Positions 53,519 to 63,056 of a stretch of DNA of 64,000 nt are shown in pieces. The notes under the pieces are model-generated. The model searched no databases, was not told the origin of the DNA, and saw nothing but the letters and a program-made list of their open reading frames with translations. The translations under genes and the position numbers were made by a program. The DNA is from Bradyrhizobium frederickii. Its GTDB lineage: Bacteria; Pseudomonadota; Alphaproteobacteria; Rhizobiales; Xanthobacteraceae. The stretch is from positions 1 to 64,000 of the forward strand of contig NZ_SPQS01000009.1 of NCBI RefSeq assembly GCF_004570865.1, written 5' to 3'. Each line of letters opens with the position of its first letter. Position 1 is the first letter of the stretch.

Positions 53519-53707
53519 CAAGTCCCCACGGCGCCGTCGAAATTCGGCCTATTTCATTGCGGAATACCGCGCCCAGCCCCCTATTCTCGACGCATCAGCC
53601 GGTATAGGTTTGCGGCGCCGCAAGCGGCGGCGCTGGATTTCAGAACCGACAATCAGATCACGAGAACCGCCGGGAACCGGCGGATCTCCAAGGACCGGAA
53701 TCGGATA

Positions 53708-55234
53708 GTGCACGCCCTACGCCCGCTGCTTCGCAAATCCTTGTTCAACCTGGTCGCTGCGGGTCTCGCATGCGCCGCGCTGCTGGCGCCGCGCGCGGCG
53801 AGCGCCGAAGCGCTGCTGCTGATCGAGGCCGACAGCGGCAAGGTGCTGCAGGCGGATAACGCGACCATTCCCTGGTATCCGGCCTCCGTCACCAAGATCA
53901 TGACCGCCTATGTGACGCTGAAGGCGGTCAAGGACGGCAGACTGACGCTCGACACGCTGCTCACGGTTTCGCCGGTCGCGGCCTCGCAATCGCCCTCGAA
54001 GATGGGGTTCCGCCCGGGAACGCAGCTCACCGTCGACAACGCCCTGAAGATGATGATGGTCAAGTCGGCGAACGACATGGCCGTGGTGCTGGCCGAAGGC
54101 GTCGGCGGTTCGATCGACGGCTTCTCCGCGATAATGAACAATACCGCGAAGAAGCTCGGCATGACGCAGACCAGCTACGTCAATCCGAACGGCCTGCCCG
54201 CCGACGGCCAGATCACGTCGGCGCGCGACCTCGGCATCCTCGCGCGCGCATTCCTGCGCGACCTGCCGGAATACGAATATTTCGTGCACATCCCGGCGAT
54301 CCGCTTCGGCAAGCGCATCACCGGTAATTTCAACAAGCTGATCGGCCGCTATCCCGGCGCCGACGGTTTCAAGACCGGCTTCATCTGCGCCTCCGGCTAC
54401 AATCTCGTCGCCTCGGCCACGCGCAATGGCCGCCGGCTGATCGCTGTGGTGCTGGGCGCAGGTTCCGGCACGGCGCGCGCGGTGAAGGCGGCACAGCTGC
54501 TGGAGCGCGGTTTTGCCCAGGACAATCTCACCTGGCTGCGTCCCTCGCTCGGCACGGTCGATAACCTCGTGCCGGTCGACGCCTCGCCGCCGAACCTGCG
54601 CGACGAGATGTGCGGGCCCCACCGCAAGCGGCCGGCCAGCGACGACGACGATGCGCTGATTGCCGCCAATGGCGGCACATCAGGATCGGCCTCGGCCACC
54701 GGCGGCGAAGCCCAGGTGACCTTCTTCACCGCCGGCCTGCAGCCGCCCCTGATGAAGGCCTCCGAGCTTATGGCCTCGGCGGCGGCGCCGACCGAGCCTG
54801 TGCTGGTCTACACCGGCCCGACCCGCACCGGTACCGCCCTGATCGCGGCGGTCGCGGCCGATGCCGACCAGCAGGCGGCGTCCTCCAAGCCGCGTGGCAA
54901 GAAGTCGCGCGTGGCCAAGAAGCCGGATGCGGCCGACAAGCCGAAAGACGCCGGCAAGGACGCCAGCAAGGACACCAAGACCGCAGCGGTGAAGCCGGAT
55001 GCCAAGCCGGCTGGGGTCAAGAACAATGGCAAGAGCGACGGCAAGACCGACGCAAAGAGCGACTCCAAGAGCGACCCTAAGATTGCGGCGAAGCCGGCAG
55101 CGCCCAAGCATGCTGCCGCCAAGCCTGATGCGGCGGCTAAACCCGCCGAGAAGCCTGCGGCCAGCGGCGATCAGAAGCCCGCCAAACCCAAGGCCGCGAC
55201 CAAGCCCGCGGCCAAGCCGGCCAACAACAGTTAA
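53708..55234 (+). CDS. D-alanyl-D-alanine carboxypeptidase (penicillin-binding protein) with Lys/Ala-rich tail
   Basis: The 508-residue exported serine DD-peptidase (S11 family) trims peptidoglycan stem peptides. The SxxK motif is in YPASVTKIM, SxN in VKSANDMAV, and KTG in ADGFKTGF. The signal peptide spans residues 1 to about 34. From about residue 388 the tail consists almost only of Lys, Ala, Pro, Asp, Ser and Gly (for example KSDGKTDAKSDSKSDPKIA), in place of the usual PBP5 C-terminal membrane anchor. The start is GTG at 53708. Confidence 0.88.
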   Translation: MHALRPLLRKSLFNLVAAGLACAALLAPRAASAEALLLIEADSGKVLQADNATIPWYPASVTKIMTAYVTLKAVKDGRLTLDTLLTVSPVAASQSPSKMGFRPGTQLTVDNALKMMMVKSANDMAVVLAEGVGGSIDGFSAIMNNTAKKLGMTQTSYVNPNGLPADGQITSARDLGILARAFLRDLPEYEYFVHIPAIRFGKRITGNFNKLIGRYPGADGFKTGFICASGYNLVASATRNGRRLIAVVLGAGSGTARAVKAAQLLERGFAQDNLTWLRPSLGTVDNLVPVDASPPNLRDEMCGPHRKRPASDDDDALIAANGGTSGSASATGGEAQVTFFTAGLQPPLMKASELMASAAAPTEPVLVYTGPTRTGTALIAAVAADADQQAASSKPRGKKSRVAKKPDAADKPKDAGKDASKDTKTAAVKPDAKPAGVKNNGKSDGKTDAKSDSKSDPKIAAKPAAPKHAAAKPDAAAKPAEKPAASGDQKPAKPKAATKPAAKPANNS

Positions 55235-55243
55235 CGGCGCACC

Positions 55244-55262
55244 CCGGGCCGATCCGGCCCGG
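55244..55262. terminator. Weak hairpin after the carboxypeptidase gene
   Basis: A seven-base perfect stem ccgggcc/ggcccgg with a five-base loop starts eight bases after the stop codon. No T tract follows, so termination is uncertain. Confidence 0.4.
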
Positions 55263-55422
55263 CTTCGCACCTGCGGCAGCCGTTCGCGATGATTCCGGTA
55301 GCCACCTTCCGACCTTTGCCCTAAGCGTCGACGGCTTGCCAGCGGTTCAGGCAAGCTCGATACTGGCGGTAATGAGGCAAGCCCGAGACACAACGGGCTC
55401 TGGTCAATGAGGGGAGTTTTCC

Positions 55423-57108
55423 ATGGAGCGCATCTGGCTCAAGCAATATCCGCCCGGCGTGCCCGCCGATATCGAGCCGACCCAATACGCATCGCTGGTC
55501 GACTTGCTGGAGGAGAGCTTCACCAAGTTCGCCGACCGCAAGGCGTTCATCTGCATGGACAAGTCGATCAGCTACCGCGACCTCGACCAGATGTCGGTCG
55601 CGCTCGCGGCCTATCTGCAAGGCCGCGGGCTGCAGCGTGGCGCCCGCGTCGCCATCATGATGCCGAACGTGCTGCAATATCCGGTTGCAACCGCCGCGGT
55701 GCTGCGTGCCGGCTTCGCCGTCGTCAACGTCAACCCGCTCTACACCCCGCGCGAGCTCGAGCACCAGCTCAAGGATTCCGGCGCTGAAGCCATCATCGTG
55801 CTGGAGAATTTCGCCCACACGGTCGAGCAGGTGATCGCCAGGACGGCGGTGAAGCATGTCATCGTCGCCAGCATGGGCGACCTGCTCGGCTTCAAGGGCG
55901 TGATCGTCAATCTGGTCGTTCGCCGCGTCAAGAAGATGGTTCCGGCGTGGTCGCTGCCGGGCTCGGTCTCCTTCAACGACGCGCTGTCCGCCGGCCGCGG
56001 CATGACCTTCAACAAGCCCAAGCTCTCGCCGGGCGACGTCGCCTTCCTGCAATATACCGGCGGCACCACCGGCGTCTCCAAGGGCGCCACCCTGCTCCAT
56101 CGCAACATCGTCGCCAACGTCCTGCAGAACGATGCCTGGCTGCAGCCGGCGCTGGCCGCGCCGCCGCATGTCGATCAGCTCATGATCGTCTGCGCGCTGC
56201 CGCTCTATCACATCTTCGCGCTGACGGCCTGCTACCTGCTCGCGGTCCGCGCCGGCGGCTGCAACCTGCTGATCCCGAACCCGCGCGACATCGGCGGTTT
56301 CATCAAGGAGCTGCAGAAGTACCAGGTCAACACCTTCCCGGCGGTCAACACGCTCTACAACGGGCTGATGCACCATCCGGACTTCAAGAAGATCGACTTC
56401 TCGAAGCTGAAAATCTCGAACGGCGGCGGCATGGCCGTGCAGCGTCCCGTTGCCGAGCAATGGAAGAACATCACGGGCTGCAGCATCGCGGAGGGCTACG
56501 GCCTGTCGGAGACATCGCCTGTCCTGACCTGCAATCCGCCGACGACGGCCGAGTTCACCGGCTCGATCGGCATCCCCGTGCCATCGACCTACATCTCGAT
56601 CCGCGATGACGACGGCAACGAGGTCCCGCTGGGCCAGGCGGGTGAAATCTGCGCCAAGGGTCCGCAAGTGATGTCCGGCTACTGGAACAGGCCGGAGGAG
56701 ACCGCCAAGGTAATGACCGCGGACGGCTACTTCCGCACCGGCGATATCGGCGTGATGGACGAGAAGGGCTATATCAAGATCGTCGACCGCAAGAAGGACA
56801 TGATCCTGGTCTCCGGCTTCAACGTCTATCCCAACGAGGTCGAGGAGGTGATCGCGAGCCATCCGGGCGTGCTCGAATGCGCCGTGATCGGCATCCCCGA
56901 TTCCAAATCGGGTGAGGCGGTGAAGGCCTTCGTGGTCAAGAAGGATCCGAACCTCACGGCCGATGCGATCATCACGTTCTGCCACGAGCAGCTCACCGGC
57001 TACAAGGTGCCCAAGCACATCGAATTCCGCACCGACCTGCCCAAGACCAATGTCGGCAAGATCCTGCGCCGGCAGCTGCGCGACGAGAAGAAGGCAGAGG
57101 CGGCGTAG
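55423..57108 (+). CDS. fadD: Long-chain fatty acid-CoA ligase
   Basis: The 561-residue cytoplasmic/peripheral membrane enzyme activates long-chain fatty acids. The AMP motif is YTGGTTGVSKGATLLHRN, followed by EGYGLSETSPVLTCNP and the FACS signature GYFRTGDIGVMDEKGYIKIVDRKKDMILVSGFNVYPNEVEE. LPKTNVGKILRRQLR holds the catalytic Lys. Length and motifs match E. coli-type FadD. A strong ribosome site GAGGGGAG precedes the ATG. The DUF924 gene starts 12 bases after its stop, so they may be co-transcribed. Confidence 0.92.
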   Translation: MERIWLKQYPPGVPADIEPTQYASLVDLLEESFTKFADRKAFICMDKSISYRDLDQMSVALAAYLQGRGLQRGARVAIMMPNVLQYPVATAAVLRAGFAVVNVNPLYTPRELEHQLKDSGAEAIIVLENFAHTVEQVIARTAVKHVIVASMGDLLGFKGVIVNLVVRRVKKMVPAWSLPGSVSFNDALSAGRGMTFNKPKLSPGDVAFLQYTGGTTGVSKGATLLHRNIVANVLQNDAWLQPALAAPPHVDQLMIVCALPLYHIFALTACYLLAVRAGGCNLLIPNPRDIGGFIKELQKYQVNTFPAVNTLYNGLMHHPDFKKIDFSKLKISNGGGMAVQRPVAEQWKNITGCSIAEGYGLSETSPVLTCNPPTTAEFTGSIGIPVPSTYISIRDDDGNEVPLGQAGEICAKGPQVMSGYWNRPEETAKVMTADGYFRTGDIGVMDEKGYIKIVDRKKDMILVSGFNVYPNEVEEVIASHPGVLECAVIGIPDSKSGEAVKAFVVKKDPNLTADAIITFCHEQLTGYKVPKHIEFRTDLPKTNVGKILRRQLRDEKKAEAA

Positions 57109-57120
57109 GCTGCACCGCCG

Positions 57121-57693
57121 ATGACGGACGTCGGCGACATCGCGCCATCAGGCATTCTCGCCTTCTGGCGCGAAGCCGGCCGCGAGCGCTGGTACAAGCG
57201 CGACGACGCTTTCGACGCGGAGATCAGGCGCCGCTTTCTTGCGCTGTGGCAGAAGGCGGCCGTCGGCGAACTGGCATCGTGGGAAGACAGCGACGCAGGC
57301 GCGCTCGCGCTCGTCATCGTCCTCGACCAATTTCCCCGCAACATGTTTCGCGGCACGCCCGAGGCCTTTGCCAGCGACGCGCTGGCGCGCGAGGTCGCTC
57401 GCCGAGCCATCGATCGGGGTGTCGACACCAGGGTCGATCCGATCCTGCTCGAATTCCTCTATCTGCCCTTCATGCATTCGGAGCACCTGGCCGACCAGCT
57501 GCATTGCGTCGCGCTGTTTCAAAACGCCGACAATGCCAACGAGGCTGACAATGCCGAGAACCTGAAATACGCCCGGGAGCATGCCGACATCATCCGCCGC
57601 TTCGGCCGCTTCCCTCACCGCAACCGCGTCCTCGGGCGTTCGTCCACGGAGGAAGAGCAGGCCTTCCTCGACAGTGGCCGCTTTTCCGGCTGA
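57121..57693 (+). CDS. DUF924 family protein
   Basis: The 190-residue cytoplasmic protein shows the DUF924 signature: ILAFWREAGRERWYKRDDAFDAEIRRRF, ALALVIVLDQFPRNMFRGTPEAFASD, LPFMHSEHLADQLHCVALF and FGRFPHRNRVLGRSSTEEEQAFL. The fold is an alpha-helical TPR-like domain of unknown function. It is placed 12 bases after fadD. No ribosome site stands out, consistent with translational coupling. Confidence 0.85.
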   Translation: MTDVGDIAPSGILAFWREAGRERWYKRDDAFDAEIRRRFLALWQKAAVGELASWEDSDAGALALVIVLDQFPRNMFRGTPEAFASDALAREVARRAIDRGVDTRVDPILLEFLYLPFMHSEHLADQLHCVALFQNADNANEADNAENLKYAREHADIIRRFGRFPHRNRVLGRSSTEEEQAFLDSGRFSG

Positions 57694-57801
57694 TGACATC
57701 GAGGTGAAGAGCCGCCGCCTCCGCCGCTTTCACCGCCGGCAATATTGTGCAGCCCCGCCGCACGGTCTAAAAAGCGGGACCGATTTTCAGGGAGACTGAC
57801 C

Positions 57802-58287
57802 ATGGCGATCCAGATTGGCGACAAGCTGCCCGAGGCGAAATTCCGCGTGATGACGGCGGAAGGCCCGCAGGTGAAGACCACCGACGATATTTTCAAGGGC
57901 AGGAAGGTGGCGCTGTTCGCGGTGCCCGGCGCCTATACCGGCACCTGCCACAAGATGCATCTGCCGAGCATCTTCCTCAACGCCTATGCCATGAAGGACA
58001 AGGGCGTCGACACCATCGCGATCGTCTCGGTCAACGACGCCTTCGTCATGAACGCCTGGAAGCGCGACACCGACCAGCGCGACGAGGCCATCTTCCTCGC
58101 CGACGGCAACGCCGACTTCACCAAGGCGATCGGCATGGAGCTCGACGCCTCCGCCAACGGCCTCGGCATCCGCTCCAAGCGCTATTCGATGCTGGTCGAG
58201 GACGGCGTGGTCAAGAAGCTGAATCTCGAGGCGATGCCCGGCAAGGTCGAGGTCTCCGGCGGCGATACGCTGCTCGGGCAGCTGTAA
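57802..58287 (+). CDS. Peroxiredoxin, Prx5 type with a single Cys
   Basis: The 161-residue cytoplasmic thiol peroxidase has the Prx5-type motif FAVPGAYTGTCHKMHLPSIF with the peroxidatic Cys in TGTC. The protein has no other cysteine, so resolution must use glutathione or another partner. DAFVMNAWKRD and RSKRYSMLVEDGVVKKLNLE are typical of the Prx5 branch. A good ribosome site (AGGGAG) precedes the ATG at 57802. It is convergent with rnhA. Confidence 0.9.
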   Translation: MAIQIGDKLPEAKFRVMTAEGPQVKTTDDIFKGRKVALFAVPGAYTGTCHKMHLPSIFLNAYAMKDKGVDTIAIVSVNDAFVMNAWKRDTDQRDEAIFLADGNADFTKAIGMELDASANGLGIRSKRYSMLVEDGVVKKLNLEAMPGKVEVSGGDTLLGQL

Positions 58288-58307
58288 GCGCTTCACGACA
58301 ACAGACG

Positions 58308-58408
58308 CTGTCATGCCCCGGCTTGACCGGGGCATCCAGTACGCCGCGGCCTCTCAATCACACCCGCCTCTGGAATACTGGATCGCCCGCCTTCGCGGGC
58401 GATGACAG
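58308..58408. repeat. Palindromic intergenic repeat, family B
   Basis: Two hairpins, gtcatgccccggcttgaccg... and cccgccttcgcgggcgatga, are joined by gtacgccgcggcct...ctctggaatac. A near-identical layout occurs at 63403-63507. It lies between the convergent peroxiredoxin and rnhA genes. Confidence 0.75.
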
Positions 58409-58435
58409 TTGAAGGTGGAGCGACGACGTCGTCGC

Positions 58436-58900
58436 CTACTCCCGCACCCGCTGCTGCAACCGCGCCATCGCGATGCCGTCACGCGCGAGCTGATCGGCGC
58501 GTTCGTTCTCGGGATGGCCGGCGTGGCCCTTGACCCAGTGCCAGCGGATCTCGTGCTGCTTCAGCGCGGCGTCGAGGCGCTGCCATAGCTCGACATTCTT
58601 CACCGGCTTCTTGTCGGCGGTGCGCCAGCCGTTGCGCTTCCAGCCGAAGATCCAGCCGGTGATGCCCTGCCGGACGTACTGGCTGTCCGTGTAGAGATCG
58701 ACGATGCACGGCTTCTTCAGCGCTTCGAGCGCCGAGATCGCCGCCATCAGCTCCATCTGGTTGTTGGTGGTGTGGCGCTCGCCGCCGTTCAGCTCTTTTT
58801 CCTTGTCGCCGAACTTCAGGATCGCGCCCCAGCCGCCCGGCCCGGGATTTCCCGAGCAGGCGCCGTCGGTATAGATCGTGACATTGGGACGCTCGCTCAC
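58436..58900 (-). CDS. rnhA: Ribonuclease HI
   Basis: The 154-residue endonuclease cleaves RNA in RNA-DNA hybrids. The catalytic Asp is in [16 protein letters not shown], Glu in [10 protein letters not shown], Asp in LYTDSQYV and the last Asp and His in [18 protein letters not shown]. The GTG at 58900 overlaps the stop of thrB as GTGA, which decides the start. Longer in-frame extensions are antisense readings of thrB. Confidence 0.93.
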   Translation of the reverse strand: MSERPNVTIYTDGACSGNPGPGGWGAILKFGDKEKELNGGERHTTNNQMELMAAISALEALKKPCIVDLYTDSQYVRQGITGWIFGWKRNGWRTADKKPVKNVELWQRLDAALKQHEIRWHWVKGHAGHPENERADQLARDGIAMARLQQRVRE

Positions 58901-59880
58901 GCCACCAGCCCCGACGGCATCAGTCCATAGTCGCGCACGCTGCTGACGCTCTGGTGGAAGCGCAGCTTGCGGACATATTCCAGCGGATCCTTCGGCTTCA
59001 CCAACGCACCGGGCGGGACGTTGAGCCAGTCGACCAGCCGCGTCAGCAGGAAACGGATCGCCGCCCCGCGCGCCAGCAGCGGCAGCGCGGCCTCTTCCGC
59101 CTCGGAGAGCTTCCGCACCCGGCCATAGGCGTTGAGAAAGGCCCGCGCCTTGGTGACGTTGAAGGAATGATCCGGCTCGAAGCACCAGGCGTTGAGGCAG
59201 ATCGCGACGTCGTAGGCCAGCATGTCGTTGCAGGCGAAGGTGAAGTCGATGATCCCGGAGAGCTTGTCGCCGAGGAAGAAGACGTTGTCGTTGAAGAGGT
59301 CGGCGTGGATCACGCCTTCCGGCAGATCGGTCGGCCAGATTCCGCTCGAGAGATGATCGAGCTCGGCCGCGAGGAACGCGCGCAGTCCCGGCTGCACCTC
59401 GTCGGCGCGGTTCGACGCCGCATCGAACAGCGGCCGCCAGCCCGAGACCGACAGCGCGTTGGCGCGCTTGATCCCGAAGTTCGCGCCGGCCAGATGCATC
59501 TTCGCCAGTCCCTCGCCGACGCCGGCGCAATGCGCCACGGTCGGCTTGCGCGGCCACATGCCTTCGAGAAAGGTGATGATCGCCGCAGGCCGTCCCGACA
59601 GCTCGCGCAGCGCCTCGCCGTCGCGTCCCTTCACCGGCAGCGGGCAGTTGACGCCGTGCTCGGCCAGATGGGCCATCAGCGCGAGGAAGAACGGCAAATC
59701 GTTCTTCGCCACCCGCTTCTCGTAGAGCGTGAGGATGAACGACCCCTGGCTGGTATGCAGCAGGAAGTTGGTGTTCTCGACGCCCTCGGCGATGCCCTTG
59801 TAGGAAAGCAATTCGCCGAGATCATATTGCTTCAGGAAATCCGCAAGCTCGTCGGCGGCGACGTCGGTGTAGACCGCCAT
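58897..59880 (-). CDS. thrB: Homoserine kinase (APH-fold type)
   Basis: The 327-residue kinase phosphorylates homoserine in threonine synthesis. It is the aminoglycoside-phosphotransferase-fold ThrB common in alphaproteobacteria: [25 protein letters not shown] at the N-terminus, [14 protein letters not shown] as catalytic loop and [19 protein letters not shown] as metal-binding motif. The ATG at 59880 is preferred over the preceding TTG. It sits between ispH and rnhA, a cluster often seen in this class. Confidence 0.92.
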   Translation of the reverse strand: MAVYTDVAADELADFLKQYDLGELLSYKGIAEGVENTNFLLHTSQGSFILTLYEKRVAKNDLPFFLALMAHLAEHGVNCPLPVKGRDGEALRELSGRPAAIITFLEGMWPRKPTVAHCAGVGEGLAKMHLAGANFGIKRANALSVSGWRPLFDAASNRADEVQPGLRAFLAAELDHLSSGIWPTDLPEGVIHADLFNDNVFFLGDKLSGIIDFTFACNDMLAYDVAICLNAWCFEPDHSFNVTKARAFLNAYGRVRKLSEAEEAALPLLARGAAIRFLLTRLVDWLNVPPGALVKPKDPLEYVRKLRFHQSVSSVRDYGLMPSGLVA

Positions 59881-59886
59881 CAAGGT

Positions 59887-60855
59887 CTACTCGGCGGCAG
59901 CTTCGGGACGCACCTGACGCGGCAGCGGGAAGAACTCGTTCTCTTCCGCGGCCGAGACCGTCTCCACATGCAGCGTGTAGCGCTCGGCGAAGGCGTCCAT
60001 GATCTCCTCGACGATCACCTCCGGCGCGGAGGCGCCGGCGGTGATGCCGAGGCTCGTGAGGTTGCCGAACTTGTCCCAGTCGATGTCGGCGGCGCGCTGC
60101 GCCAGCACCGCGATCTTGCAGCCCTCGCGCTCGGCAACCTCACGCAGTCGCTGCGAGTTCGACGAATTGGGGGCACCGACGACGATGAGCGCGTCCACCA
60201 CCGGCGCCACCTTCTTCACCGCGAGCTGGCGGTTGGTGGTGGCGTAGCAGATGTCTTCCTTGTGCGGGCCGTTGATGTTGGGGAAGCGCTCCTTCAAGAG
60301 CGCCACGATCTCCGCGGTGTCGTCGATCGACAGCGTGGTCTGGGTCACGAAGGCGAGGTTGTTGGGGTCCTGCGGGGCGATGGTCTTGGCGTCCTCGGCG
60401 GTCTCGATCAGGGTCACGGCGCCGGCCGGAAGCTGGCCGAGCGTGCCGACCACCTCGGGGTGATGAGAGTGGCCGATCAGGAAGATCTCGCGGCCACGCT
60501 TGAAATGGATCGCGGCCTCGCGATGGACCTTGGTCACCAGCGGGCAGGTCGCATCCAGCGAGAACAGATTGCGGGACTGCGCGTCGGCCGGAACCGATTT
60601 CGGCACGCCATGGGCCGAGAAGACCACCGGCGCGGTGGTGTTCTCCGGGATTTCGGCGAGCTCCTCGACGAAGATGGCGCCCTTCTTCTTCAACCCGTCG
60701 ACGACGTATTTGTTGTGCACAATCTCGTGGCGAACATAGACGGGGGCGCCGTATTTATCGAGCGCCCGTTCCACGGTGTCGATCGCCCGGACCACCCCGG
60801 CACAGAAGCCGCGGGGAGAACAAAGCACGATCTTGAGGTCTGGTTTGGCTGACAT
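59887..60855 (-). CDS. ispH: 4-hydroxy-3-methylbut-2-enyl diphosphate reductase
   Basis: This 322-residue iron-sulfur enzyme catalyses the last step of the MEP isoprenoid pathway. The three cluster cysteines are in [20 protein letters not shown] and [29 protein letters not shown] and FVTQTTLS supply active-site residues. The start at 60855 (MSAKPD) is chosen by family alignment. It is the first gene of the ispH-thrB-rnhA cluster, six bases before thrB. Confidence 0.95.
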   Translation of the reverse strand: MSAKPDLKIVLCSPRGFCAGVVRAIDTVERALDKYGAPVYVRHEIVHNKYVVDGLKKKGAIFVEELAEIPENTTAPVVFSAHGVPKSVPADAQSRNLFSLDATCPLVTKVHREAAIHFKRGREIFLIGHSHHPEVVGTLGQLPAGAVTLIETAEDAKTIAPQDPNNLAFVTQTTLSIDDTAEIVALLKERFPNINGPHKEDICYATTNRQLAVKKVAPVVDALIVVGAPNSSNSQRLREVAEREGCKIAVLAQRAADIDWDKFGNLTSLGITAGASAPEVIVEEIMDAFAERYTLHVETVSAAEENEFFPLPRQVRPEAAAE

Positions 60856-61120
60856 TGAGCGATCTCGGGACCGAATCACCCGTTTCGCCTTCCGGCGGGG
60901 GCGGTCGATGGATGGAATAGGGCTTAAAACGGTCGGGTTGAACTATACCGCGGTTTCCAAGGGAATTGGGCCCCCTTTCGGGCGCTGTCAAGGCACTATC
61001 TATAGCAGAACCATTGCGTGGCCAGCCCCTCCGGGCTTATATAGCGCGAATTCCCTGTCATCGCTGATGACCACCGGTTTCGCCTCCAGAGGGGTGGGCG
61101 AAGCACAAAGGAGATTTGCC

Positions 61121-61816
61121 ATGAGCAACGCACCTCTGATGCCCAAGGCGACCGCCGTTTGGCTGCTCGACAACACCGCGCTGACCTTCGACCAGGTCGC
61201 CGATTTCACCAAGATGCATCCCCTCGAGGTGCGCGCGATCGCTGATGGCGATGCGGCCCAGGGCATCAAGGGCATGGATCCCCTCTCCAACGGCCAGCTC
61301 ACCCGCGAGGAGATCGAGAAGGGCGAGAAGAACCCGGATTACCGGCTCCGCCTCCAGGAGAGCAAGGTGGTGCTGCCGCCGCAGCCCAAGCGCAAGGGCC
61401 CGCGCTACACCCCGGTATCGCGCCGCCACGAGCGTCCGAGCGCCATCCTCTGGCTGCTGCGCAGCCATCCCGAGCTCAAGGACGCCCAGATCATGCGTCT
61501 GGTCGGCACCACCAAGAGCACCATTGCCAGCGTGCGTGACCGCACCCACTGGAACACGTCCCAGCTCACCCCGATCGATCCCGTCACCCTCGGCCTTTGC
61601 TCGCAGATCGAGCTCGATTTCGAGGTGCAGCGCGCCGCCAAGGAAAAGCCGATCGACGCCGCCTATGGCGGCGCCACGCTGCTGCCGGCCTCCGAGACCA
61701 CCCGCAAGGACGAATACGAATCCGCGGAGAAGTCCAGCGACGACCTCAACGTCGACGCCGTGTTCGCCAAGCTGAAGACGCTCGGTGGCAAGAAGCAGGA
61801 CGCCGAGGAGGAGTAG
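61121..61816 (+). CDS. DUF1013 cell cycle transcriptional regulator TrcR-like protein
   Basis: The 231-residue protein matches the DUF1013 family, named TrcR in current alphaproteobacterial annotation. MPKATAVWLLDNTALTFDQVADFTKMHPLEVRAIADG at the start and PSAILWLLRSHPELKDAQIMRLVGTTKSTIASVRDRTHWN look like DNA-binding helix-turn-helix modules. AAGGAG lies seven bases before the ATG at 61121. It is followed by a strong terminator, so it forms its own unit, divergent from ispH. The regulatory targets are not deducible here. Confidence 0.88.
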   Translation: MSNAPLMPKATAVWLLDNTALTFDQVADFTKMHPLEVRAIADGDAAQGIKGMDPLSNGQLTREEIEKGEKNPDYRLRLQESKVVLPPQPKRKGPRYTPVSRRHERPSAILWLLRSHPELKDAQIMRLVGTTKSTIASVRDRTHWNTSQLTPIDPVTLGLCSQIELDFEVQRAAKEKPIDAAYGGATLLPASETTRKDEYESAEKSSDDLNVDAVFAKLKTLGGKKQDAEEE

Positions 61817-61842
61817 TTCCTCCCTCTTCGCCCGCTTCAAAC

Positions 61843-61880
61843 GCAAAAAGCGCGGCAGGGAAGCCTGCCGCGCTTTTTGC
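61843..61880 (+). terminator. Strong Rho-independent terminator after the TrcR-like gene
   Basis: A perfect 17-base stem (gcaaaaagcgcggcagg / cctgccgcgctttttgc) with a gaag loop has the A and T tracts built into the stem, so it can work in both directions. It begins 26 bases after the stop codon. Confidence 0.9.
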
Positions 61881-61931
61881 TTTGTGAAGACGGGCTGAGC
61901 GAGTGTGACGCGTGTCGCCACACGCACACTG

Positions 61932-62078
61932 CGTCCCCTCCCCCCTTGCGGGGGAGGGTTAGGGAGAGGGGTACCCCACGGGGACTCCCTCCATCACCTC
62001 GAAGCGGTGCGACTCTTGCACACCGCTTGCTGAGCTACCCCTCTCCCCCGCCCTCCCCCGCAAGGGGGGAGGGAGCGC
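61932..62078. repeat. Paired GC-rich palindromic repeat, family A
   Basis: Two inverted blocks, each with a ccccc-ttgc/gcaa-ggggg hairpin, enclose a spacer that contains a further agcggtg/caccgct hairpin. The right block matches the copy at the left window edge closely, down to the gagcgcag that follows. It fills the gap between the TrcR terminator and the 3' end of the ompW gene. Confidence 0.75.
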
Positions 62079-62118
62079 AGGGTCGGCTGTGGTCACAGCT
62101 CGTCTCCAAGCAACAATC

Positions 62119-62865
62119 TCAGAACTTGTACGTCACGCCGGCGCCGACCAGCCACGGATCGATATGCGCGGTGCCGGTGACCGGCAGGCCGGAGACGGTG
62201 GCGCTGTAATCCGGGCGCAGCCAGAGCTTCTTGACGTCGACGTTGAGACCCCAGTGCCGGTCGATCATGTAGTCGAAGCCGAACTGCACGGCGCCGCCCC
62301 ATGCGTTGCTGACATGCAGGTTGGTGGTGGTGGCGACGATCGCGGGCGGACCGACGATCGCGGAAGGCGTATTGCGGGCGGAAGTGTTGAAGAACACGGT
62401 GTAGTTCACGCCGGCGCCGACATAGGGCTTGAACGCGCCGAACTGGTCGAAGTGATATTGCAGCGTCAGGGTCGGCGGCAGCAGCGTGGTCTTGCCGATC
62501 GGCAGGTTTGCGAGCGAGCCGGTGCCGTTGATCGAGTGCCGGGTCACGCCGAGGATCAGCTCGGCCGCGATGTTCTTGGTGAAGAAATAGCTGATGTCGA
62601 GCTCGGGGACGACCTGGTCGCTGATCGAGAGGCCGGAATTCGGCGAGGACAGCGAGGGCACGCCCGCCACATTGACGGTCGAGCTGCCGCCATCCGGCAA
62701 CACGCCGAGCACGCGCAGGCGCACCATCCACGGATTGAATGCCTCCACCGGCGGCGGCGCCTTCTTGTAGACAGGCAAATCGGCAGCTTGCACCGATGCA
62801 AACGTGCCCGCCAGCATCGCGCCAAAAGTCGCAAGCCGCGCCAGGTTTCTTGTCGTTCTCTGCAT
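62119..62865 (-). CDS. ompW: OmpW family outer membrane protein
   Basis: The 248-residue outer-membrane beta-barrel protein has a signal peptide ending ASVQA-ADLP. The OmpW features are WMVRLRVLGVLPDG at the start, PELDISYFFTKNIAAELILGV, LPPTLTLQYHF, FKPYVGAGVNYTVFF and a C-terminal aromatic residue (GVTYKF). AAGGGG lies six bases before the ATG at 62865. OmpW forms a narrow channel for small hydrophobic compounds. A perfect FNR/FixK-type site 77 bases upstream suggests control by low oxygen. Confidence 0.92.
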   Translation of the reverse strand: MQRTTRNLARLATFGAMLAGTFASVQAADLPVYKKAPPPVEAFNPWMVRLRVLGVLPDGGSSTVNVAGVPSLSSPNSGLSISDQVVPELDISYFFTKNIAAELILGVTRHSINGTGSLANLPIGKTTLLPPTLTLQYHFDQFGAFKPYVGAGVNYTVFFNTSARNTPSAIVGPPAIVATTTNLHVSNAWGGAVQFGFDYMIDRHWGLNVDVKKLWLRPDYSATVSGLPVTGTAHIDPWLVGAGVTYKF

Positions 62866-62941
62866 TTCAATCCCCTTCAGCCATCTCTCGCGCATCGTTG
62901 CGCGACATGAGCGTCAGAGCAGAAAGGGGACGCTGGAGGAT

Positions 62942-62955
62942 TTGATCTCGATCAA
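62942..62955 (-). promoter_or_regulatory. FixK/FNR-type box TTGATCTCGATCAA upstream of ompW
   Basis: A perfect palindrome matching the TTGA-N6-TCAA consensus of FNR/FixK regulators lies 77 bases before the ompW start. If the site were at -40.5, transcription would begin about 40 bases before the ATG, which is reasonable. Oxygen control of ompW by FNR is known in E. coli; here it is inferred. Confidence 0.75.
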
Positions 62956-63056
62956 TTCAGGCGGACGCCGCCACGATTTGGCCACGGCGTTGCATATGTG
63001 TCACGAAAACCAGGCAGGCGAGACGCGCTGGCGGCAACATAGTGCCCCCCCACACG

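Noticed and set aside
53519..53707. tRNA or small RNA in the gap before the carboxypeptidase gene
   Set aside because: I could not fold a cloverleaf. Only a short gccgcc/ggcgg hairpin near the start codon is present.
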